Part shown: piece after piece, positions 25,201 through 37,200 of the stretch
Position numbering within the stretch: the stretch's first letter is position 1
Layout of the letters: each line of letters starts with the position of its first letter
Source: Arcuatula senhousia
Lineage: Eukaryota > Mollusca > Bivalvia > Mytilida > Mytilidae
Direction: 5' to 3'
Assembly: GCA_963971305.1 (NCBI GenBank)
Contig: OZ020311.1
Span: 2,480,001-2,544,000 of the forward strand
DNA: 64,000 bases
Position numbers and translations under genes: made by a program
Notes under the pieces: generated by a model
Databases searched by the model: none
Seen by the model: the letters and a program-made list of their open reading frames with translations, nothing else
What the model was told of the DNA's origin: nothing

Positions 25201-28200
25201 GAGCCCTCATGGCCATGGCTATATTATTGATGACAGTGATTTCAGATCTGACGTACCTTGTAAAGTATTCACTACAACACAACAGAGCCCTCATGGCAAT
25301 GGCTACATTACTGATGACATTGATTTCAGATCTGACGTACCTTGTAAAGTATTCACTACAACACAACAGAGCCCTCATGGCCATGGCTACATTACTGATG
25401 ACATTGATTTCAGATCTGACGTACCTTGTAAAGTATTCACTACAACACAACAGAGCCCTCATGGCAATGGCTACATTATTGATGACAGTGATTTCAGATC
25501 TGACGTACCTTGTAAAGTATTCACTACAACACAACAGAGCCCTCATGGCAATGGCTACATTATTGATGACAGTGATTTCAGATCTGAGGTACCTTGTAAA
25601 GTATTCACTACAACACAACAGAGCCCTCATGGCAATGGCTACATTATTGATGACAGTGATTTCAGATCTGAGGTACCTTGTAAAGTATTCACTACAACAC
25701 AACAGAGCCCTCATGGCGATGGCTACATTATTGATGACAGTGATCTCAGATCTGACGTACCTTGTAAAGTATTCACTACAACACAACAGAGCCCTCATGG
25801 CGATGGCTACATTATTGATGACAGTGATCTCAGATCTGACGTACCTTGTAAAGTATTCACTACAACACAACAGAGCCCTCATGGCGATGGCTACATTATT
25901 GATGACAGTGATTTCAGATCTGACGTACCTTGTAAAGTATTCACTACAACACAACAGAGCCCTCATGGCGATGGCTACATTATTGATGACAGTGATTTCA
26001 GATCTGACGTACCTTGTAAAGTATTCGCTACAACACAACAGAGCCCTCATGGCGATGGCTACATTATTGATGACAGTGATTTCAGATCTGACGTACCTTG
26101 TAAAGTATTCGCTACAACACAACAGAGCCCTCATGGCCATGGCTACATTACTGATGACAGTGATTTCAGATCTGACGTACCTTGTAAAGTATTCACTACA
26201 ACACAACAGAGCCCTCATGGCGATGGCTACATTACTGATGACAGTGATCTCAGATCTGAAGTACCTTGTAAAGTATTCACTACAACACAACAGAGCCCTC
26301 ATGGCGATGGCTACATTACTGATGACATTGATTTCAGATCTGACGTACCTTGTAAAGTATTCACTACAACACAACAGAGCCCTCATGGCGATGGCTACAT
26401 TATTGATGACAGTGATTTCAGATCTGACGTACCTTGTGAAATATTCACTACAACACAACAGAGCCCTCATGGCGATGGCTACATTACTGATGACAGTGAT
26501 TTCAGATCTGATGTACCTTGTAAAGTATTCACTACAACACAACAGAGCCCTCATGGCGATGGCTACATTATTGATGACAGTGATTTCAGACCTGACGTAC
26601 CTTGTAAAGTATTCGCTACAACACAACAGAGCCCTCATGGCGATGGCTACATTATTGATGACAGTGATTTCAGACCTGACGTACCTTGTAAAGTATTCAC
26701 TACAACACAACAGAGTCCTCATGGCGATGGCTAAATTATTGATGACAGTGATTTCAGATCTGACGTACCTTGTAAAGTATTCACTACAACACAACAGAGC
26801 CCTCATGGCGATGGCTACATTATTGATGACAGTGATTTCAGATCTGACGTACCTTGTAAAGTATTCACTACAACACAACAGAGCCCTCATGGCGATGGCT
26901 ACATTATTGATGACAGTGATTTCAGATCTGACGTACCTTGTAAAGTATTCACTACAACACAACAGAGCCCTCATGGCGATGGCTACATTACTGATGACAG
27001 TGATTTCAGATCTGACGTACCTTGTAAAGTATTCACTACAACACAACAGAGCCCTCATGGCGATGGCTACATTACTGATGACAGTGATTTCAGATCTGAC
27101 GTACCTTGTAAAGTATTCACTACAACACAACAGAGCCCTCATGGCGATGGCTACATTACTGATGACATTGATTTCAGATCTGACGTACCTTGTAAAGTAT
27201 TCACTACAACACAACAGAGCCCTCATGGCGATGGCTACATTATTGATGACAGTGATTTCAGATCTGACGTACCTTGTAAAGTATTCACTACAACACAACA
27301 GAGCCCTCATGGCGATGGCTACATTATTGATGACAGTGATCTCAGATCTGACGCACCTTGTAAAGTATTCACTACAACACAACAGAGCTCTCATGGCGAT
27401 GGCTACATTATTGATGACAGTGATCTCAGATCTGACGTACCTTGTAAAGTATTCACTACAACACAACAGAGCCCTCATGGCGATGGCTACATTATTGATG
27501 ACAGTGATCTCAGATCTGACGTACCTTGTAAAGTATTCACTACAACACAACAGAGCCCTCATGGCGATGGCTACATTACTGATGACAGTGATTTCAGATC
27601 TGATGTACCTTGTAAAGCATTCACTACAACACAACAGAGCCCTCATTCCTATGGCTACGTTATTGATGACAGTTATCTCAGATCTGACATACCTTGTAAA
27701 GTATTCACTACAACACAACAGAGCCCTCATGGCAATGGCTACGTTATTGATGACAGTGATTTCAGATCTGACGTACCTTGTAAAGTATTCACTACAACAC
27801 AACAGAGCCCTCATGGCAATGGCTACATTACTGATGACAGTGATTTCAGACCTGACGTACCTTGTAAAGTATTCACTACAACACAACAGATCCCTCATGG
27901 CAATGGCTAAATTATTGATGACAGTGATCTCAGATCTGACGTACCTTGTAAAGTATTCACTACAACACAACAGAGCCCTCATGGCAATGGCTACATTACT
28001 GATGACAGTGATTTCAGATCTGACGTACCTTGTAAAGTATTCACTACAACACAACAGAGCCCTCATGGCGATGGCTACATTATTGATGACAGTGATTTCA
28101 GATCTGACGTACCTTGTAAAGTATTCGCTACAACACAACAGAGCCCTCATGGCCATGGCTACATTACTGATGACAGTGATTTCAGACCTGACGTACCTTG

Positions 28201-31200
28201 TAAAGTATTCACTACAACACAACAGAGCCCTCATGGCCATGGCTACATTACTGATGACATTGATTTCAGATCTGACGTACCTTGTAAAGTATTCACTACA
28301 GCACAACAGAGCTCTCATGGCGATGGCTACATTATTGATGACAGTGATCTCAGATCTGACGTACCTTGTAAAGTATTCACTACAACACAACAGAGCCCTC
28401 ATGGCGATGGCTACATTATTGATGACAGTGATCTCAGATCTGACGTACCTTGTAAAGTATTCACTACAACACAACAGAGCCCTCATGGCGATGGCTACAT
28501 TATTGATGACAGTGATCTCAGATCTGACGTACCTTGTAAAGTATTCACTACAACACAACAGAGCCCTCATGGCGATGGCTACATTACTGATGACAGTGAT
28601 TTCAGATCTGATGTACCTTGTAAAGCATTCACTACAACACAACAGAGCCCTCATTCCTATGGCTACGTTATTGATGACAGTTATCTCAGATCTGACATAC
28701 CTTGTAAAGTATTCACTACAACACAACAGAGCCCTCATGGCAATGGCTACGTTATTGATGACAGTGATTTCAGATCTGACGTACCTTGTAAAGTATTCAC
28801 TACAACACAACAGAGCCCTCATGGCAATGGCTACATTACTGATGACAGTGATTTCAGACCTGACGTACCTTGTAAAGTATTCACTACAACACAACAGATC
28901 CCTCATGGCAATGGCTAAATTATTGATGACAGTGATCTCAGATCTGACGTACCTTGTAAAGTATTCACTACAACACAACAGAGCCCTCATGGCAATGGCT
29001 ACATTACTGATGACAGTGATTTCAGATCTGACGTACCTTGTAAAGTATTCACTACAACACAACAGAGCCCTCATGGCGATGGCTACATTATTGATGACAG
29101 TGATTTCAGATCTGACGTACCTTGTAAAGTATTCGCTACAACACAACAGAGCCCTCATGGCCATGGCTACATTACTGATGACAGTGATTTCAGACCTGAC
29201 GTACCTTGTAAAGTATTCACTACAACACAACAGAGCCCTCATGGCCATGGCTACATTACTGATGACATTGATTTCAGATCTGACGTACCTTGTAAAGTAT
29301 TCACTACAGCACAACAGAGCTCTCATGGCGATGGCTACATTATTGATGACAGTGATCTCAGATCTGACGTACCTTGTAAAGTATTCACTACAACACAACA
29401 GAGCCCTCATGGCCATGGCTACATTACTGATGACATTGATTTCAGATCTGACGTACCTTGTAAAGTATTCACTACAACACAACAGAGCCCTCATGGCCAT
29501 GGCTATATTATTGATGACAGTGATTTCAGATCTGACGTACCTTGTAAAGTATTCACTACAACACAACAGAGCCCTCATGGCAATGGCTACATTACTGATG
29601 ACATTGATTTCAGATCTGACGTACCTTGTAAAGTATTCACTACAACACAACAGAGCCCTCATGGCCATGGCTACATTACTGATGACATTGATTTCAGATC
29701 TGACGTACCTTGTAAAGTATTCACTACAACACAACAGAGCCCTCATGGCGATGGCTACATTACTGATGACATTGATTTCAGATCTGACGTACCTTGTAAA
29801 GTATTCACTACAACACAACAGAGCCCTCATGGCAATGGCTACATTACTGATGACATTGATTTCAGATCTGACCTACCTTGTAAAGTAGATGGCTATATTA
29901 TTGATGACAGTGATTTCAGATCTGACGTACCTTGTAAAATATTCACTACAACACAACAGAGCCCTCATGGCGATGGCTACATTATTGATGACAGTGATTT
30001 CAGATCTGACGTACCTTGTAAAGTAGATGGCTACATTATTGATGACAGTGATTTCAGATCTGACGTACCTTGTAAAGTATTCACTACAACACAACAGAGC
30101 CCTCATGGCGATGGCTACATTATTGATGACAGTGATTTCAGATCTGACGTACCTTGAAAAGTATTCACTACAACACAACAGAGCCCTCATGTTGATGGCT
30201 ACCTTACTGATGACAGTGATCTCAGATCTGACGTACCTTGTAAAGTATTCACTACAACACAACAGAGCCCTCATGGCAATGGCTACATTACTAATGACAG
30301 TGATTTCAGATCTGACATACCTTGTAAAGTATTCACTACAACACAACAGAGCCCTCATGGCAATGGCTAAATTATTGATGACAGTGATCTCAGATCTGCA
30401 TACCTTGTAAAGTATTCACTACAACACAACAGAGCTCTCATGGCGATGGCTACATTATTGATGACAGTGATCTCAGATCTGACGTACCTTGTAAAGTATT
30501 CACTACAACACAACAGAGCCCTCATGGCGATGGCTACATTATTGATGACGGTTATCTCAGATCTGACGTACCTTGTAAAGTATTCACTACAACACAACAG
30601 AGCCCTCATGGCGATGGCTACATTACTGATGACAGTGATTTCAGATCTGACGTACCTTGTAAAGTATTCACTACAACACAACAGAGCCCTCATGGCAATG
30701 GCTACATTACTGATGACAGTGATTTCAGATCTGACGTACCTTGTAAAGTGTTCACTACAACACAACAGAGCCCTCATGGCAATGGCTAAATTATTGATGA
30801 CAGTGATCTCAGATCTGACGTAACTTGTAAAGTATTCACTACAACACAACAGAGCCCTCATGGCCATGGCTACATTACTGATGACATTGATTTCAGATCT
30901 GACGTACCTTGTAAAGTATTCACTACAGCACAACAGAGCTCTCATGGCGATGGCTACATTATTGATGACAGTGATCTCAGATCTGACGTACCTTGTAAAG
31001 TATTCACTACAACACAACAGAGCCCTCATGGCCATGGCTACATTACTGATGACATTGATTTCAGATCTGACGTACCTTGTAAAGTATTCACTACAACACA
31101 ACAGAGCCCTCATGGCCATGGCTACATTATTGATGACAGTGATTTCAGATCTGACGTACCTTGTAAAGTATTCACTACAACACAACAGAGCCCTCATGGC

Positions 31201-34200
31201 AATGGCTACATTACTGATGACATTGATTTCAGATCTGACGTACCTTGTAAAGTATTCACTACAACACAACAGAGCCCTCATGGCCATGGCTACATTACTG
31301 ATGACATTGATTTCAGATCTGACGTACCTTGTAAAGTATTCACTACAACACAACAGAGCCCTCATGGCGATGGCTACATTACTGATGACATTGATTTCAG
31401 ATCTGACGTACCTTGTAAAGTATTCACTACAACACAACAGAGCCCGCATGGCAATGGCTACATTACTGATGACATTGATTTCAGATCTGACCTACCTTGT
31501 AAAGTAGATGGCTACATTATTGATGACAGTGATTTCAGATCTGACGTACCTTGTAAAATATTCACTACAACACAACAGAGCCCTCATGGCGATGGCTACA
31601 TTATTGATGACAGTGATTTCAGATCTGATCTACCTTGTAAAGTAGATTGCTACATTATTGATGACAGTGATTTCAGATCTGACGTACCTTGTAAAGTATT
31701 CACTACAACACAACAGAGCCCTCATGGCGATGGCTACGTTACTGATGAAAGTGATTTCAGATCTGACGTACCTTGTAAAGTATTCACTACAACACGTACA
31801 ACAGAGCCCTCATGGTGATTGCTACATTACTGATGACAGTGATTTCAGATCTGACGTACCTTGTAAAGTATTCCCTACAGCACAACAGAGCCCTCATGGC
31901 AATGGCTACATTATTGATGACAGTGATCTCAGATCTGACATACCTTGTAAAGTATTCACTACAACACAACAGAGCCCTCATGGCGATGGCTACATTACTG
32001 ATGACAGTGATCTCAGATCTGACGTACCTTGTAAAGTATTCACTACAACACAACAGAGCCCTCATGGCGATGGCTACATTATTGATGACAGTAATCTCAG
32101 ATCTAGCAGCTGTTGGGTTGTCTCTTTGGTTTGTATTCTTCTTCAGATGGTCAAGGTATCTTGGAATAAGGACATCTAAGATTTTCTGTAAAGGAATTGT
32201 TGTTGTAAGTTTGTTAAAAGAACTAGAATGGCAATCTCCAATGGAAGACTTAAATGGAATGTTGCCTTTATAATATAAAGAAATAGAAATAGAAATACAT
32301 GTAGATAAAGAAAGAATGTGTCCATGGGACACAGATGCCCCCGCAAATAAAAATTCGAAGTTCAACAGGTCTGAAAGTTGCTTAGGACGCATAGTTTATC
32401 ATACTTAACCATCCTACTAAGTTTCAAATCATTCCCATGTACGGTGTCTGAGAAAAGCTTGACAGAAATTTTCAAGTCGATTTTGGTATTGATCCAGCCC
32501 CAAACAGGAAGTAGATGTCCGACAGGTCTAAAATTCTCTTAGGACGTAGTTTGTAATACTGAACCATCCTACCAAGTTTCAAGTCATTCCCATTTACGGT
32601 TTCTGAGAAAAGCTTGACGGAAATTTGTACCGACGTACGGACGGACATGAGTAAAACTTAATGCCCCCCGACATGTTGTCGCAGGGGCATAAAAATAGAA
32701 GACTTACAGGCATAAAATCATTTTACACCTTAGTATTATATTACAAAGATACAAACCATATATCAAAAGGTCTTGGCATGTAGTTGCTTGGAAATCTGTA
32801 ACTGAATTTTGGCCGCTACAGAGGATATAGGATAGTGTTGAAGTGACCCTTTTGTGTTGCTTTGCAACATGTTACAGTCAAAAGGCAAACAAAACTTTTT
32901 TTTGAAAATGTTTGAAGAAATGTGTTGCCCGCCAGGTGGGAGTTGCTTTTCAAGTTTTTTTCTAAGCTTATCTATAATGTATTGGAAAACAATTCTAAAC
33001 TTTTTGTTATACCTTTTTTTGTTTGCAATGTACAAGTGTCACTTTTATTAAATAGGTTGCTCACATTGAGTATTCTTTTTATAAAAGCTCTTCAAAAGGA
33101 CTTTAAGGAGATTTATGTCTCCTCCACACACAGGAGAAAACATTATGTTCAATCTCTCCCTATGGACTAGCAGCATCCTTGCTAATGGTGTCAAAAGAGA
33201 AATTGGTAATTTTTAGTTTTTGTCCTTTACTAAATTTTTGATGCAAAAAGTCTTTAATAACTCAAATACATACCAGCATCTGAACACTTCTAAATGAGTC
33301 AGGGGCATAGGCTATCACAGTTACACACATATTGACAGCATCAATCATTTCTAGTCTGTCAGAGTCATTCTCATAACAAAAATCCTGTAAAAGAATGAAA
33401 TAAAAAAACAAAGTTTAATGATTTGGAAACATAGTTGTTTGTTGTTATTCTTAGCAATCAATATCAATCTCCTATGAAAATATCAAAAGTAGAACATTTA
33501 TTTTAATTTTCTTCATTGAGGATGTGCCAATAAACCAGGAAAACACATTATGCTCTTTTAATTCAAACTAAAGAAAACAATATGACTTTTTTTTAATATC
33601 GTAATGTGACAACAACATTTTTGTTTTGTTACAAACATGTACATGTATAATGTGTCTTGGAAGAAATATCTTTACATAGGCAGTAAGCATTGCAATTGAA
33701 TATCTGAACAAAGTTTTGGGAAACCTGAGTGTGACAGAAGGATATGCTAAAAGAACTAGAGGACATACAGGTACAAAATCTATATCTCATGCAACAGTGG
33801 ATAATTTAAGGTGAATTTCAGACAGATTTTTCTTTGGTGAACCTACCAGTGCTCTTAGTGGTTTTTCACCTTGAACTAGATCAAGGACATACAGATTGTC
33901 AGGGCATTCTTTACCTAGGGATAACAGCAGTTGAAACAAGACATCTGGTTGGATCTGAAAAACAGAGAAAATCATTGGATAATAATTCAAAGGTGGAATG
34001 TTACATAAAATTTCATTGGTAAACAATGTTTTTGAAGTTTAAATTATTTTATTATAAACAACATCAACTGAGGAAGCTTTTCAAAACCCTAAGGTTCCTC
34101 ATATATTAGACATACAGCATGGTGCCATAAATGAGTCAACTTTTTTAATGGCCGTCATATTGTTTTTTTCCAAGGGGGACGTTTTTAACGTCACTATCAT

Positions 34201-37200
34201 TGATATGATAAACGAAATTAATAAAAATAGTGTTCAAAGGGGAGCAACTCAATTTCACTAATTAAATTTTCATTTCCGTACCGAAATCGATTCTAAATTT
34301 ACGCATTGTTGATGTCAACCAAAATGGCGAAACACGGCAAAGAATTGTCAGACGACACCAAACGAAATATCATACAACTGATCGAGAGTGGACATCGAGC
34401 TAGCCACATTGCTCAGAGCTTAAAGATATCAAAATCTACAATTTCCAGGCTTTTGAAGCGTTGGCGCATCCGCGGTTCATTGGAAAACTTGCCCAGAACT
34501 GGAAGGAAAAAAACTGTCACCAAACGAGCGGAAAACACACTTGCCCGAGTTGTGAAAACTAGCCGCCGATCTTCTTTAAAAGATATAACAAGTGAATTTA
34601 ACAATCGTGTGCCTATTCCGGTATCAAGACGGACAATCCAGCGTAAATTACACGGATTTGGATATACTAGGAGGTCAGTTCGTAAGAAAATTGGAATAAG
34701 GGAAGTAAACAAAAAGAAAAGAATGGCTTATTGCAGGAGTAAACTACACTGGACTGTTGAAAATAATTGGAAAAAAGTAATATTTAGTGATGAGATGATG
34801 ATTTTATTAAAACCTGATGGTTGTATTAAAGTTTGGAGAAAATCATCTGAGATTTGGAGGTCCGAGTGTTTGGGATATGTTGCTATGAACCCCTCCACCA
34901 CATTGAAAATGATGGTCTGGGGATGTCTTACCTACTTCGGTGTTGGAACATTAGCTACTGTGGAAGGAAATATGAACTCCGAGAAGTACATTAATACACT
35001 GGACAATAATTTATGGCAAGTTGTGGCAAAACATTTTAGTGATAAACCCTATTATTTCCAGGATGATAATGCACCCTGTCATCGGTCAAGGGCTGTGGAG
35101 GAGTGGAAGCGAGAAAATGAAATACCTCAAATGATTTGGCCTGCTCAATCACCAGACTTAAGTCCAATTGAAACAAGTAAATCTGTGAGCTAATGCTCAC
35201 TAGTGATACCCCCGCTCCCCAAACTAAGCCATGCATACAAGTTTCAATACTCGGTAAACAAGAGGTAGTTGACCTAGGAACATAAAATCACTATACACCA
35301 TATGGGATTATAGGATAAAGTTGTATACAAAATATCAGAACTCTATCTCATGTAGTTGCTTGGGTAACTGTGACAGAAATTTTGCATTTATGTCTATTAT
35401 GTGTTAAAACCTAAGTATTCGGTAAAAAGGAAGTAGACAACCTAGGAGCATAAAATTGGTATACACCATACACCATATGGTACTTGAGGATAAAGCTGTA
35501 TACAAAATATCAAACCTCTATCTCATGTAGTTGCATGGGAAACTGTGACGGAAATTTTGCATTTATGTCTATTATGTGTTAAAACCTAAGTATTCAGTAA
35601 ACAGGAAGTAGACTACCTAGGAACATAAAATCGGTATACACCATATGGGACTATAAGATAAAGCTGTACACAAAATATCAGACCTCTATCTCATGTAGTT
35701 GCTTGGGAAACTGTGACGAAAATTTTGCATTTATGTCTATTATGTGTTAAAACCTAAGTATTCGGTTAACAGGAAGTAGACTACGTAGGAACATAAAATC
35801 GGTATACACCATATGGGACTATAAGATAAAGCTGTATACAAAATATCAAACCTCTATCTCATGTAGTTGCTTGGGAAACTGTGACGAAAATTTTGCATTT
35901 ATGTCTATTATGTGTTAAAACCTAAGTATTTAGTAAACAGGAAGTAGACTACCTAGGAACATAAAATCGGTATACACCATATGGGACTATATGATAAAGC
36001 TGTATACAAAATATCAGAACTCTATTTCATGTAGTTGCTTAGAAAACTGTGACGGAAGTTTTGTTACGGACGGACGGACGAACGAACGGACGGACGGACA
36101 AGGGTAAAACAGTATACCCCCCTCTTCTTCGAAGCGGGGGTATAAATATTTGGCTTTTGATCAAGAATAAAATAAAAAACAGACTTTATTTGATACATTC
36201 TAAAACTGATTTGAAATGTGAACTGATGCGAGCCTGGTTGGAAACCCCACTTATGTATGTACACAGACTGTATGAAAGCTTACCACGCCGTTGTCGACAA
36301 GTTTTGATTCAGAAGGGTGACATTACAAAGTATTAATAAAATAAAGTTAAAAATAAAAGGTCAGTTTTAATTGAAAGTTCTGTGTTCTGGTGTTCTTTTT
36401 TTGGCGGCCATTAAAAAAGTTGACTCATTTATGGCACCATGCTGTAGATTAACCTTATTCATAATTTGGGCTCTGGTTCAGCAGTTTGGGTTTTATTGTT
36501 ATATGCTATTTATATTTATTCAATGTTGGATAGAGTGCCTATAATGAGTCATAAATTGATAAAATACACACCACACATAGCAAAATTTATTGCCTAAAAT
36601 TTGTTGAATTTGTTTATTCATAAAGAAACCAAACCTTTCACGTAATAAAATTCTACCAAATAATCTAACTTTCTAACACAATAGAATATTTTCATATTTC
36701 TGGGATGACTGATTATTTTAGTCCTTCTCAACACTTTTTAGAGAGTTATCTTTTCCTGAGTATGACAAACAAAACATATTGCATCAATAAGGTCAGAATA
36801 AACTTGATTTTGTAATGTTTTCTTACAAATGTTTCATTGTAATCTTGATGGATGTGAACTAAAAAATAAGGATACATCAATAAGATGTTGATTTGGAACT
36901 ACTTATAGCTTAAAATAAGTGTAAAAGGGCATTTGGTCATTCTACCTGAACTTTTTGCTCTTTGACATATTTGCATTCAGAAAGACAGTAACGAATCCTC
37001 TTTAGACATATCATTTGCTAAAACCAATCATTTCAATAATTTTAATCTAGATTTCCTAAAATAATGTGTTAAAACTTTACTTCTTCTTCTTTTCTTCGTA
37101 TATCCTTCCTTTATAGGAACACCAGGATAAATTTTAGTTATCCTGTAGCACAGTTACTAATAATATCAATGTGGTGCAGGTATATGTACAGGCTAGGTGC

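Larger units (their letters stand above)
34115..36444 (+). mobile_element. Tc1/mariner-family transposon with 40-bp TIRs
   Basis: The termini begin CAGCATGGTGCCATAAATGA and are inverted at the right end for 40 bp without mismatch. TA target duplications are at 34113-34114 and 36445-36446. About 1.36 kb is Tc1 sequence; the rest is a pearl-like element inserted at 35174. Located in the UNC80 intron between exons 9 and 10, opposite in strand to the gene. Confidence 0.92.

Noticed and set aside
22684..31507. Plus-strand giant repeat protein (MAMATLLMTVISDL...)
   Set aside because: It is the antisense shadow of the exon-derived 84-bp monomer; the real parent frame is on the minus strand, and no plus-strand gene context exists.
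22650..32104. CRISPR array
   Set aside because: The repeats are contiguous 84-bp monomers without unique spacers, in an animal gene.
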